NCBI GenBank assembly: GCA_026545225.1
Contig: CM048845.1
Location: 79,784,533-79,848,532 of the forward strand
Length of the DNA: 64,000 bases
From: Cornus controversa
Taxonomy: Eukaryota > Streptophyta > Magnoliopsida > Cornales > Cornaceae
Direction: 5' to 3'
Part shown: positions 12,205 to 22,509 of the stretch, one piece after another
How the letters are laid out: each line of letters opens with the position of its first letter
Numbering within the stretch: position 1 is the stretch's first letter
Notes under the pieces: generated by a model
What the model was told of the DNA's origin: nothing
The model's database searches: none
Seen by the model: the letters and a program-made list of their open reading frames with translations, nothing else
Made by a program: the position numbers and the translations under genes

Positions 12205-12977
12205 CAAGGCCGGTTGAATCCTTTGGCGAATTAGGCAGTTGCTTAAGGCCCCAAGCCAATAGAAAGCCGCCAAATTATTTTATTTCCTTCATGAAAGTTT
12301 CTAAAATTTTAAAAATTCTGTTTCCTTGTAGTGATAGGCCTCAACCAATAATAAAAATTTAATAATAGACCCAAAAATTTTGTTTCCTTTGTTTTATGAA
12401 TTATTGAATATATACTTAATAGATAATTGTAAAAAATTAAGAATTATAAAACTTTTCATCTCTCCTATTAATTTTTATCTTTTTTCCTTATTCCTCGCGT
12501 TTTTTCTTCTCTCATCACAACAATTTTTTGTTAAAATCAATAGTAAAATAGCAAGAAATTTAGGTGAGAAATCAATAAATAAACAATCAAGTCATCTAAA
12601 AGAATTACTAAAAGATAATACAATAATGAAAGATAAATATATTAGCGACTTAAATTCATAATGATAATCAAACGTATGATAAGAAAATTCTTTGCGAATA
12701 ACATGAAAAAAGAATGAAAGAAAGTGAACCAAGTACAAAAAAATGAAGATTTTATTCAAAAATCATATTCTATTCTTACAAATATCTATGCACTGAAAAA
12801 ATATCGTTAAAAATTAAAAGATTTATTAGTAGAAAATGGTCCAATTAAATAATAATTTCAATAAGAATAAATTTTATATAAATATTATAAACTAATATTT
12901 AATATTAAAACATTATATGTTAAATAGTCACTTTTATATTTTTAGTCTAAGGTCTCAAATTATGTTGAGCTGCCCTA
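12205..12977 (+). mobile_element. Non-autonomous hAT element, copy A
   Basis: A perfect 8-bp target duplication GTGAGACA flanks it (12197-12204 and 12978-12985). The ends are CAAGGCCGG on the left and, read inward from the right, TAGGGCAGC, as expected for hAT terminal repeats. The 773-bp body is AT-rich with no transposase. A related copy lies inverted at 13918-14783. The open frame at 12380-12661 is AT-rich Leu/Phe/Lys sequence and not a recognisable protein. Confidence 0.8.
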
Positions 12978-12985
12978 GTGAGACA

Positions 12986-13909
12986 AAATATAGTTTTTAA
13001 ATTTTGTGATCACTTCTCACAATAATATTAATTGGATATATCCAGTTGCGTTTGGACTATGAGCTCTAGTCCAACTTATTATGGTAGGAAAAAGTTGGAA
13101 ATAAAAAAGTTTTTTTAAAAAAAACTTTTTTAATGAATTACTTTTAGAGATATACATATATATACATTCATGAATATGATTTTTTTGAATATGATCTTTT
13201 TTTCTGATGGTGTTGTGTAGATATTGTCATGCTCACAGTTTTGATAATTAAAGTTCCTTTTTGTTATTTTTTGAAAAGAACTTTTTTGTAATTTTTTTGG
13301 TATTTTAATTTGTGGAAAAATACGAAAAAAAATTACAAAAAATACCGAAATAAATTTACTAAAAAAAATTGGTGAATTAAAGTTCTTTTTTTTGGGTAAA
13401 TTTTTTCGACAAATTGAAGTTCTTTTTTTTTTGTATTTTTCAGTAAATTAATCAATTTTTTATTTATTTATTTGTGAGGGTATTTTTGTCATTTTAAGTC
13501 AATTTTTAATCCAAATATTGCCAAATAGAGACAAATTGCACCAATTTGTAAGTTGAAGGGTATTTGTTGCACCCAAAAAAGAAGAAGAGGGTATTGTACA
13601 CCATTTTGAAACCAGAGGGACGATTTATTGCATTTTAGCCTATATATATATTGTCACGCTCACAGTTTTGACAATGTGTCTACTTTGATTGAAAGCATCC
13701 CACTTATAAATGTCAGTAACTTCTCTCCTCAGATGATCTGATACGTCACATACAATATGATACCTACATTTGAAATGCATAAATTTTACTTCTTCCAAAA
13801 TTTGATCGAATATACACCTTTTATCATATTAAATAGAAAGAAACTATGGTTGGCAACGGGTTATGTGATTTATTATATCAAACTTTTTCAATGTTACTAC
13901 TATTCTCTT
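12986..13909. other. AT-rich spacer between two hAT copies
   Basis: No gene. It contains several poly-A/poly-T tracts and an imperfect inverted repeat around 13250-13440 (AAAGTTC...TTTTTT blocks facing each other). About 13500-13650 has the look of an old repeat end. Part of copy 3 of the triplicated segment seems to resume near 13850. Confidence 0.4.
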
Positions 13910-13917
13910 GTCGTGCT

Positions 13918-14783
13918 CAAGGGCGGTTCAATATAATTTGAGGTCTTAGGCAAAAAAATATAATAGTGGTCATTTAACCTGTAATATTTTGATATCAACT
14001 ATTAGTTAATAATGATTATATAAAAAATTATTCTTATTGAAATTATTATATTTAATTGGACCATTTTATATTAATAAATCTTTTAATTTTTAACGATATT
14101 TTTTCGATACATAGATATTTGTAGGAATAGAATATGATTTTTGAATAAGATGTTCATTTTATTTATACTTGGTTCACTTTCTTTCATTCTTTTTTCATGT
14201 TATTCGCTAAAAAATTTCTTATCACACATTTGATTATCAATATGAATCTAAGTCGATAACATATTTATCTATCATTATTATATTATCTTCTAGTAATTCT
14301 TTTAGATGACTTGGTTGTTCATTTATTGATTTTTCACCTAAATTTCTTGTTATTCTACTATTAATTATAACAAAAAAATTGTTATAATGAGAGAAGAGAA
14401 AACGTGAGGTAGGAAAAAAAATATAAAAATTAATAGGAAAAGATGAAAAGTTTTATAATTCATAATTTTTTATCATTATCCGTTAAGGATATATTCAACA
14501 ATTTATAAAAAAAAAAAACATAAAATGAGGAGTGACAAAAAGAAAAATAGAGGAAGATGTTGAGATAAGGTTATAAATTAGAAGTTTTAGACTGAATTAA
14601 ATTATTTCGGCCTATTATTAAATTTTTGCCATTGATTGAGGGCTATCACTACAAAGAAACAAAATTTTTAAGAAGTCTAATAATATTAAAAAATAAAAAT
14701 TTTAACAACTCTTATTAAAGAAATAAAATAATTTTGAAGTCTTGGGTCTTAGGCAACCGCTGCTAAAGATTGAGCTGACCCTG
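13918..14783 (-). mobile_element. Non-autonomous hAT element, copy B (inverted relative to copy A)
   Basis: Its sequence is the reverse complement of the 12205-12977 element over most of its length; for example, the block near 14180-14370 mirrors that near 12560-12720. Ends are CAAGGGCGG (left) and CAGGGTCAGC read inward from the right. Flanking 8-mers GTCGTGCT (13910-13917) and GCCTTGCT (14784-14791) match at 6 of 8, an eroded target duplication. No transposase. Confidence 0.7.
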
Positions 14784-14791
14784 GCCTTGCT

Positions 14792-16650
14792 GAATATCTA
14801 ATCTAAAGTTCTTTTAAGTTAAAAGGATTATGCGAATATTTTACTATATCTTCATATGAATATTTCATATGATCCATATCTCATCGCTATACATGTGGGT
14901 TTCATTTTGCCCACATTATTCATGTCCATTTCATATGATCCATATCTCATCACTATACCTGTGTCTCATTTTGTGCATTGGAATTTGGTGACAAGTAGAA
15001 ATCAAATCCAGATGTAGCATTCCTTTACTTCATCATTCCTGTTCTTCAGCTCGGGGTTAGCTCTCCTCTAAGGTGTCTCTTTAAATATTTCTCCCTTCAA
15101 ATTAGCTCTCTCCTAATTCCTAATCATATTTGGTCAAAAATTAAATCATAGCCAATTTCATGTGACTTCAAAGGATCTCACTACTGTTATTAGACTTGCT
15201 TGCTACCTACTAGATTCAGACTGGATGGCTATAAGTGATGTAATACTTTTGTGTCTGCAACTCTTATTCTTCTTCGTTTTCTTTGGCTGATCATAGGCAA
15301 TTAGTTCGAAGGCCATTATCTAGCAATAAAAAAAAGACCACTAACCATTGCAGGTCTGTCTTACGCGTGGTTTAGAAAAAAAGAAAAAAAAGGGTGAAAA
15401 GACATGCCTAACATTATTTACATGGAGTAATTACTCTCAAACTAAGTGTGTGTGTGTGTGTGTGTAAATTAATGCAGATACAATATATTATAAGGTTATA
15501 ATAATAGGCAATCCTATTGTATATATGTTATAGTATACATTTTGGAAGATTAAGTATACACCGAATTATAAAAAAGGGTCTAAAAAAATAAGTACTCCAT
15601 AAAGAATTATGTTGAGAATTAATTCGGTGTATACTTGATCCCATTGTATGCTTGTATCTTATGTTTGTAAAATCAACTATTTTGTGAAATTATTTAGTAT
15701 CTTTTTTCTATTTTCTTGGAAAGAAATGAAGAAAAATGGTATAATCTGTAATCAGCTACTAAGTTTTAATAAATTGAGGTGGTAGATTGAGCCATTTATT
15801 CGGTAAATTTAAACAATGACGATTTAATCTCACATAAACGGAGCATCTCTTTTGAAAAAATTACTATACATTACTTTGGACAGGCACTTGTCATCACACT
15901 AAGGTCCCACCTCTTGTTTTAATCTCATATAAGAGGCAAAAAAATAAAATCTATTAGCAACTTTTGTTACTAAGTTTCAAATTCACGTACAATATTTGCA
16001 CATAAACAATAGCTCTTCTAAAAGGTTTAAAAGCAATGGTTTTACGTAGAATAGAACATGGAAAGGATAAAAGAGCGCCAAGGACTGGGCTTAATGGCTA
16101 GTGTGTTATGAACAAGTACAACTTCAAATGAATTGAAGTGCTGAATTATAAACGATTATGGAGCCACCTTATATTTTCCACCCAATTTTTTCAATTTTAA
16201 TTTTTTTGTTCCCGAAAACAAGATGTGATGTTCACATTTTGCGTCCTTTAATAAGCATATGAAATAAATACTGTTAAAAAAAATTAGAGCGTGGTGATAT
16301 TTTTTGAGGCTAAATTGAAGTGTGAGAGTACTTTTGAATTTAAGACGTTTCAAAACATTTTTTTTATTTTGTTTTTTTGTAAAACAGTAGTGTGAGAGTA
16401 CTTTTGTGGAATCTTTTTCTGGTTAATACTTTTTTTTTATAAGCATTTTTGGTAATTACTTTTGTGAACATATCAAAAAATTTCATTTCTTTAGTTTAAA
16501 GAAATTATTTTATATTATTATTTGATAAATCGGCCTAAATTAGAATAAATTTCTTTCTCTTCTCCGCTACTACTGACTATAAACTAAGATTGCTAAGATT
16601 GAGTCAGGCTTGAGCTGTTCATTTTAGCAGACTTTGACTCAATTTTTAAG
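14792..16650. repeat. Copy 3 of the triplicated segment, right part
   Basis: It matches copies 1 and 2 in order: 15000-15050 (to about 2360 and 6760), 15300-15570 (to about 1845-2080 and 5350-5530), and 15740-16180 (to about 5895-6240). A short (TG)n at 15447-15464 has expanded here compared with copy 1. No gene supported. Confidence 0.65.
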
Positions 16651-16887
16651 TTCATCAAACATGACTAAATATTGTACTATTATGTTTTGTTAACCTTTTT
16701 TTTTTATTTGAGCAGACTTGACTCAGTTTTTAAGTTTGTCAAACATGACCTTGTAAATATTGTAGTATTATGTTTTGTTAACTTTTATTTTTTTTATATT
16801 TTATTTCTTTTAACTTTATCAATAAATAGGCAAGAAACTTGTTGAAAATTGTAACAAACAGTCTAAAGAATTATGTTTGACTTAAGC

Positions 16888-17747
16888 CAGGGTCGGCCCT
16901 GGGCCTAGGCGGCTCAGGTGGTCACCTAGGGCCCCCAAATTTTTTAATTTTTTGAGAGTCCCCAATTTCTACTAAGCCCACTAAATGTTATTTAAAAAAA
17001 AATAGTAACTAATAACCACTACACGGGTCTGGGCCAAAGTTTAGTAACAAATAGTCAAATGAGCCTAATTTAAAAAATAATGATAATGGTCCAATACAAT
17101 GGTCTGGGCCTCATTTTAAAAAAATAAAATAAAAATACTACTAACTATTTGTCCTAGGTTTAGGCGTTTTATTTTTTCTTCTTTCTCAAAACTCCTTTCC
17201 TTTTATTCCTCTATCTTCACAACGAGCAGCAGCAGGCAGCAAGGCAACGACTTTCATTTGGAGATTGTAATCCAACCGTTCACCAAAGTCTAATTTGTTT
17301 AGGTAAGTTTTTCTCTCATTTTTAATTTCTAGTTCTATATTTCTAGAAGGGGGAAATATATCTTTCATATCAGATTGAGATTTAGGGTTTGAAATTATTT
17401 TTTTTAGAAATTAAGGGTTTAAAATTTTCGATCCTTTGATTTGGTTCATTTTCTCTATCGCTTAATTAATGTTTGTTTTGGATATTGAATTTGAATGCAC
17501 AAAAGTTGTGGGTTGTGATTTTGATTTTTGTGACTAAGATGTATTGAATATTTTCTTTTAATTTTTTTATGGGAACTGGATCGTGCTATTTATAAAGCAC
17601 CAAGACCAGGTTTTTTTTTTCAATATTAATATATTTTAATAAAAATTATGCACCATTTATCCATGCCTAAAATTTTAGGTAGAAAGGGCCCCATTTGAAA
17701 GTCAGCCTAGGTTTTCTCAATATTTTTGAAATCTCAGGCTTGCCCTG
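16888..17747 (+). mobile_element. Non-autonomous hAT element, 860 bp
   Basis: Left end CAGGGTCGGCCCTG; right end, read inward, CAGGGCAAGCCTGA. Flanking 8-mers ACTTAAGC (16880-16887) and ACTTAAGT (17748-17755) match at 7 of 8. A 5'-leader-like CT/CAG-rich stretch (17180-17260) survives but no transposase frame. Short inverted GGCCTAGG/CCTAGG motifs lie just inside both ends. Confidence 0.75.
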
Positions 17748-17755
17748 ACTTAAGT

Positions 17756-18600
17756 CATGTGTACATGAATTTATATTTCTTTTTTTTTATTAAAAAATAA
17801 CTCTGACAGTAATTTTTAGAGATACTCGAACTCTTTACCTTTTATTTATTTAAAAGAAAATGAAATACCATTAAACAACGCACATTCATGTTGAAGCAGA
17901 GCTGCTGATGAATAGAAATGCAGGCAAAACATTGATGATGGACATCTTTGACTACAATATTACTATATTAGTACTATTGTTTTGGGCCTTGTGGCTACAG
18001 ACTGAAGAACAAACCTTCGGGTCGACTTGGAGGGTCCAATGACTACTGGATCAGTTTTCTTATTAATTCTCAAAGCCGCCAATTGTTGGGCTTGAGAGAC
18101 CCTGCCCAGTGCCCACACCAACCTCGCCACATAGTATCCACTTTTGGTAGGTGTCAATTATTTTTTTTTTATGACCAATAATCAATTTAATTATTTCTCT
18201 ACTTGTGAAAGTTATGATACAACCCTAGAATGCAATTCCTCAAGTTGGGCTGGGTAAGGGACAACACGTGTTCACGTTTTTTTAACTGATATTAGAAACA
18301 TAAAGCTGAAAATTGGATTGATCTCGGTTATTTTGGGATTACATTAGCATAAAAATAAATAAATAAATTGAGAGTAAACTTTTAAAATTATAATAAAAAA
18401 TCAGAATATTAATTCTCCAAATGAGTAATATATAATAAATTGAGATTTAAAGAAATGTAGAAGACTATAAGCCCATGTGAGAGAACATATTTCTTTGGTA
18501 TACCATCTACTCTCTGTGTCTTCTCATCTTCTTTCAATCTCTAACACACAAATAGCTCCACAGTCAAGTAGACATATTACTGAGAGTAATAGTATACATG
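17756..18600. other. Intergenic, nothing recognised
   Basis: AT-rich sequence without a supported gene, repeat end or RNA. The short minus-strand frame at 17963-18157 has no recognisable motif. Confidence 0.4.
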
Positions 18601-18602
18601 AA

Positions 18603-18632
18603 CACAAACACAAACACACACACACACACACG
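18603..18632. repeat. (CA)n microsatellite
   Basis: An imperfect CA run. It generates a His/Thr-rich frame on the plus strand (to 19077) that I reject as a gene. The stretch 18640-19060 that follows is of ordinary base composition but I recognise nothing in it. Confidence 0.8.
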
Positions 18633-19061
18633 AATATACTACCAAAATTTCAAAATCCTAAATGTTGGGCCACCGGAAGCACATGCACATAGAAATTCAA
18701 TCACAAGAATAAAACAATTACACAAGGTTCGACATTCACATATTAGAAGAAATTTTATTTGGAGTATACAGAGAAAATACAACGGTGGCGAAAAACAATG
18801 CGTAGCATCAAATTATGTACACAACTCCTACTTCAGGGTATGGTGGTTGATCCTAGAATCTTTCACATGTACCACTTCAAACGAAACGTTTTGTTTACTA
18901 TTAGTACGTCAGTACGTGTTCACTCCAGCCATTGATCGCATCTCTACAAGTCGTGTAGGGGTAATGTATCCAAGTCCCACAAACACACAACTATTCCGTC
19001 ATAAAGTTGTATCTCTTTTGTTGTCGCAAGTAAAACTGCAATTCAGACAAATTGGACGGAT

Positions 19062-19658
19062 TAGAGATACAACTTAAGTCCAACCCAATATATGAAATGT
19101 TCAGCTTTAATCCAGCCTTCAACCCTAACTACACAATCCGAGCCCAGTCCATCCTTGAATTTTAAACTCGAGTTGAGATTTCGAATTAAAAAGTCAGATT
19201 AATTCGAACTATCCATATGCCCAATCTCACATTGAAAATTTAAAATGATCTTTAGTTAGTTTAATATTAAATTACTCTTAAACACAAAATATATTAAGAA
19301 CTTTATGCAAATTTTTAAAAAATTACAAAATATTTTTAGAAAATTAATTTTCCAAAATTTTAACATATAATAAATTAATATTTAAATAAAGAAAGTTAAA
19401 AAGAAAAATGTGATCATAATTTGAATATTATATATAATATATTTAAAATAAAAATTATGTCTAAAAATAATATTATAATTGGGTTCGGGTAGGGTTCGGG
19501 TTGCTGATACTTAAACCCAAGTCCAACCCTAATTAAGTTCTGGTTGAGATTTTTCAACCCAAGTTCAACCTTACTTGTAAAAAAAACTATCCAAACCCGT
19601 AAAAAATTAGACTGGACTCAGATTGGGTTCGAGTTGCTCAGTCCAAGTTGCATCTCTA
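19062..19658. mobile_element. MITE-like element with TAGAGATRCAACTT ends
   Basis: The left end TAGAGATACAACTT (19062) is matched inverted by AAGTTGCATCTCTA (ending 19658). The interior has repeated (G)GGTTCGGGT / AACCCAA motifs near both ends, typical of a plant hAT-type MITE group. I see no clean target duplication. A second inverted copy of the same terminal motif lies at 19004-19016, outside the element. Confidence 0.5.
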
Positions 19659-19884
19659 GTGGCAAGTTTCAACTCATAAGTTAAGTGTCAATCTATAAAG
19701 TCTTAACTCAATTCATGTTAAATAAGAATTACAATTGTTTGAAACTCGATTCATGTTAAATAAGAATTACAATTGTTTGAAACTCAATTATATTATCTAA
19801 TAAAAAAGTTCTAATTAAAATAATTAAGAAATTTTTTAATTAAAATAATAAAATTTTTTTAAAAGAAGAAGTAGTAGTAGTGTC

Positions 19885-21279
19885 TAGAAAGTACGGACAC
19901 TTCGTATAGGAGTGTCGTGGCGGTATCGGACACTCAAACACTTCTCGAATACTCCTCGGACAGGTGTCGGACACTCCTTAGAAGTGTCCTGAATTTTTTT
20001 AGGACACGCGCGGGGACACGACAAGGACACGGATAAAACACGCAGGCGACACGGCCGAGTACATTTTGTAATTTTTAAAAGTGCAAAAAAAGCCTTGAAC
20101 TTTTTCAAAGTTACAAAAAGACTATTTGAACTATTTTTTTGAGCATTTTAGCCCCTCATCTTCTAAAAGTTGACATCTTGATCCCTTGAAATAACTATAA
20201 TGACATATATACCATTTAATATAACTATTATGTCATTTTCTCTATAAATATAGTATTTTCTAAAATAAAAAAATAGTTAGATAAAATTTCTAAATAATAA
20301 ATTTAGAAACCAAAAAATAAAAAAGCCAATAGAACTTTATTTAACGTAAAGTCATGTTGGTTTATTTGGTATTTTGTATTTAAATTTATTTGTTTGTTAT
20401 TAGAAAAAATGAGTAATATGCAAGATTCTAGTAGTGAGTTTGAATATAATGAACACATTTTTTGAAAATACATTAATTGTTTGATAATAAATTGAAGTAT
20501 TTGTGTAATTTATTCTTTTTTTATTGTTAGATTTATGGTATTGTAGATATTGGTTAATTTGTTGAATATATATTAATATATTATTTCATAATCGTATCTC
20601 CGTCGTGTTCATATTTTATTTTTTTTTAAATTTATCATATCGCCTTATAGGGATGGCAACGGAGCGAGGAAGGACGGGTTTTGCCTTTCCCATAACTGAA
20701 ACCGTTTAACTTTTTCCGCCCCGCAACAGTGTATAAATGGAGCGGGGCAGGGCGGGTTTTGATTTCCCCATTCCCATAACCGTTTAACTTTCCCCGCCCA
20801 GTTTATACAATTTTTTTTTTAATGCAAAATTTTTTATAATAATAAATCTGATATTTTGATACATATACAACAAAAACACACATTTATGTACTTGCAATAT
20901 AATGGATAATATTAAGTCATCCATTACTGATATAATAAACTTGTATAGTTGTATGACATATATAATATTAATATTTCCTTTATACATTACTAATATCTCT
21001 TTTATACATTATTAATATCTTCTCAATATATTATATATATAAGTAAAAATATATATATACTTAAACGGGACGGGTACCTATCGCTCTGTCTACACCATCG
21101 TCTCGTTTAAACGCAGATTATTTTTTTTAACTCTATTTTCATCCTGTTTTCTTAAATAATTTTGTAAACAAATTTTAAATAAAATAGAACGGAGCAAATA
21201 CCCGACAGAATGGGACAAATTACCATCCAATCGCCCGTGTCGATATCGGACGTATCTCGTGTCATCCGTGCTTCTCAGA
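19885..21279. mobile_element. MITE-like element with GTGTCG-rich ends, split by a nested MITE
   Basis: The left part (19885-20060) is packed with GGACAC / GTGTC motifs in both orientations and begins AGAAAGTACGGACAC. The right part (21230-21279) read inward begins AGAAGCACGGATGAC and carries CGATATCGGACG. The two halves are separated by the 20647-21229 insertion. No confident target duplication. It ends about 315 bp before the start codon of the next gene. Confidence 0.45.
20647..21229. mobile_element. Nested hAT-type MITE (GGGATGGCAACGG group)
   Basis: The left end ATAGGGATGGCAACGG faces TTACCATCCA on the right. Flanking 8-mers are ATCGCCTT (20639-20646) and ATCGCCCG (21230-21237), 6 of 8 alike. 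Interior G/C-rich CGGGGC-GGG blocks near both ends and an AT-rich middle. A truncated relative starts at 58220. Confidence 0.6.
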
Positions 21280-21580
21280 GTACGTGCGTATATGACAAAA
21301 GACTCCAATGGAATTTCACTAAATCCAAGGGCAAATTGTCTAAATAAAGAGAGAGCGTATGCTTGGATACTGTATCAGATTACTCGCAACATACTACATA
21401 CCATCCCCCTCCCTCTCTCTCTCCCTCTCGAACACCTCTTCTCCAACACCACCTTTGCTTCTCTCTCGTTCTCTCTCTCTCTCTGTAATATATATATATC
21501 TCGCTTTAGGGTTTCTGTTTCTCTGTCCAAAGAAGGTTGTGGTTGTTTGTTTTCTCTCTCTAGAAGGCTTTCACTGGTTG

Positions 21581-21589
21581 ATGGAGTAG
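21581..21589 (+). promoter_or_regulatory. Two-codon upstream ORF (ATG GAG TAG) just before the DUF1639 start
   Basis: This start codon lies in the CT-rich leader and its stop ends 6 nt before the main ATG at 21596. If it is in the mRNA, ribosomes must skip it or reinitiate almost at once. Upstream (21400-21500) the leader is dominated by CT repeats. Confidence 0.6.
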
Positions 21590-21595
21590 TTTCTA

Positions 21596-22509
21596 ATGGC
21601 GACTGCGCCGGTGAAGTCTCAGCCTCTGCACCACTTTTCTATGCCGTTACTAAGATGGGGTCACAAGAATCAGATGAACAACCACCACTACCGCCGTAGA
21701 CATTCCGAGTCCAATTACAACTCGCCTCCGCCGGCGACGGCCCACCGCCACAGCTCGTCACCTCCAGAGCATGAATCCGATAGCAGTTCCAAGAACCGGA
21801 ACCTTCCGGTCGGATCGCGAACCGTGCGGTACGGGTTCTCATTCTCTTCATGCTCTTCGCAGAAACATCAAGAAGTAATTTTAGAGAGAGAAGACAACGA
21901 AGTCGATGAGTCTGAATTCAAAGAATCGGAGGCGAAGCCGTGGAATCTGAGACCTAGGAAGGCTGTTGCAAAGGCTACGACTGAGATCGGAGGGGTTTCG
22001 AAGAACGGCGATATGCAGGAAACGAGTCATGCGGTTCATCAGACTGAGAACCTCTCGAAATCGGTGAGATTGAGGGGTTTTAGCGAAGGTCGGGGATCGG
22101 AGAAGAAGGAGAAGATGAAGTTCTGGATTTCTCTTTCGCGGGAGGAGATTGAAGAAGATGTGTATGCTCTGACCGGAGGGAAGCCAGCTCGGAGGCCGAA
22201 GAAGAGGCCAAAGACTGTACAGAAGGAACTAGATGTAAGATGTATATATATCACTGCTCTGTATGTGTATTTATTTATTTTTTTTTTTGTGTTTTGGTGC
22301 GTTAAATTTTTGTTTGGTGATTGATGAAATTTTGATGTTTGTTTGCAGAACGTTTTCCCTGGCTTGTATTTAGCAGAAATTACAGCGGATTCTTACCAAG
22401 TTAATGATGCTATGGTATTGTTTTTACCTCTCTCTCTATAATCTGTATCTGTGTATATATGTATATATATGTGTTTGTATGCTAATTGTTTTTGCTAATG
22501 CAGAAGTAG
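21596..22509 (+). CDS. DUF1639-family protein (plant-specific, function unknown)
   Basis: Three exons by my reading: 21596-22234, 22349-22414 and 22504-22509, joining in phase 0 with GT-AG introns of 114 and 89 bp, giving 236 residues. The last exon holds only a Lys codon and TAG. The family's C-terminal signature spans exons 1 and 2: FWISLSREEIEEDVYALTGG at about residues 175-194, a basic RRPKKRPKTVQKELD run, then NVFPGLYLAEITADSYQVND. An N-terminal MPLLRWG block and a PWNLRPRK motif near residue 115 are also typical. The middle is Ser/Glu-rich and probably disordered. No membrane segment or signal peptide is seen. The basic run suggests nuclear location, but that is inference; no biochemical role is known to me. 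Reading through intron 1 would give a false 242-residue protein. Confidence 0.9.

Noticed and set aside
12380-12661. 93-residue hydrophobic frame
   Set aside because: It lies within a non-autonomous hAT element, with AT-rich composition and no counterpart to a known transposase domain.
19004-19075. A 13-bp stem (AAGTTGTATCTCT / AGAGATACAACTT) as a microRNA-type hairpin
   Set aside because: One arm is the terminus of the MITE at 19062 and the other is probably the end of a related element; there is no long duplex.
18477-19077. Two overlapping plus-strand frames of 71 and 159 residues
   Set aside because: The CA repeat creates their His/Thr part and the rest has no recognisable domain; they end in a MITE terminus.
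21259-21699. 146- and 76-residue frames overlapping the DUF1639 leader
   Set aside because: They run through the CT-rich leader in other frames; the DUF1639 frame has family homology, introns and the proper start.
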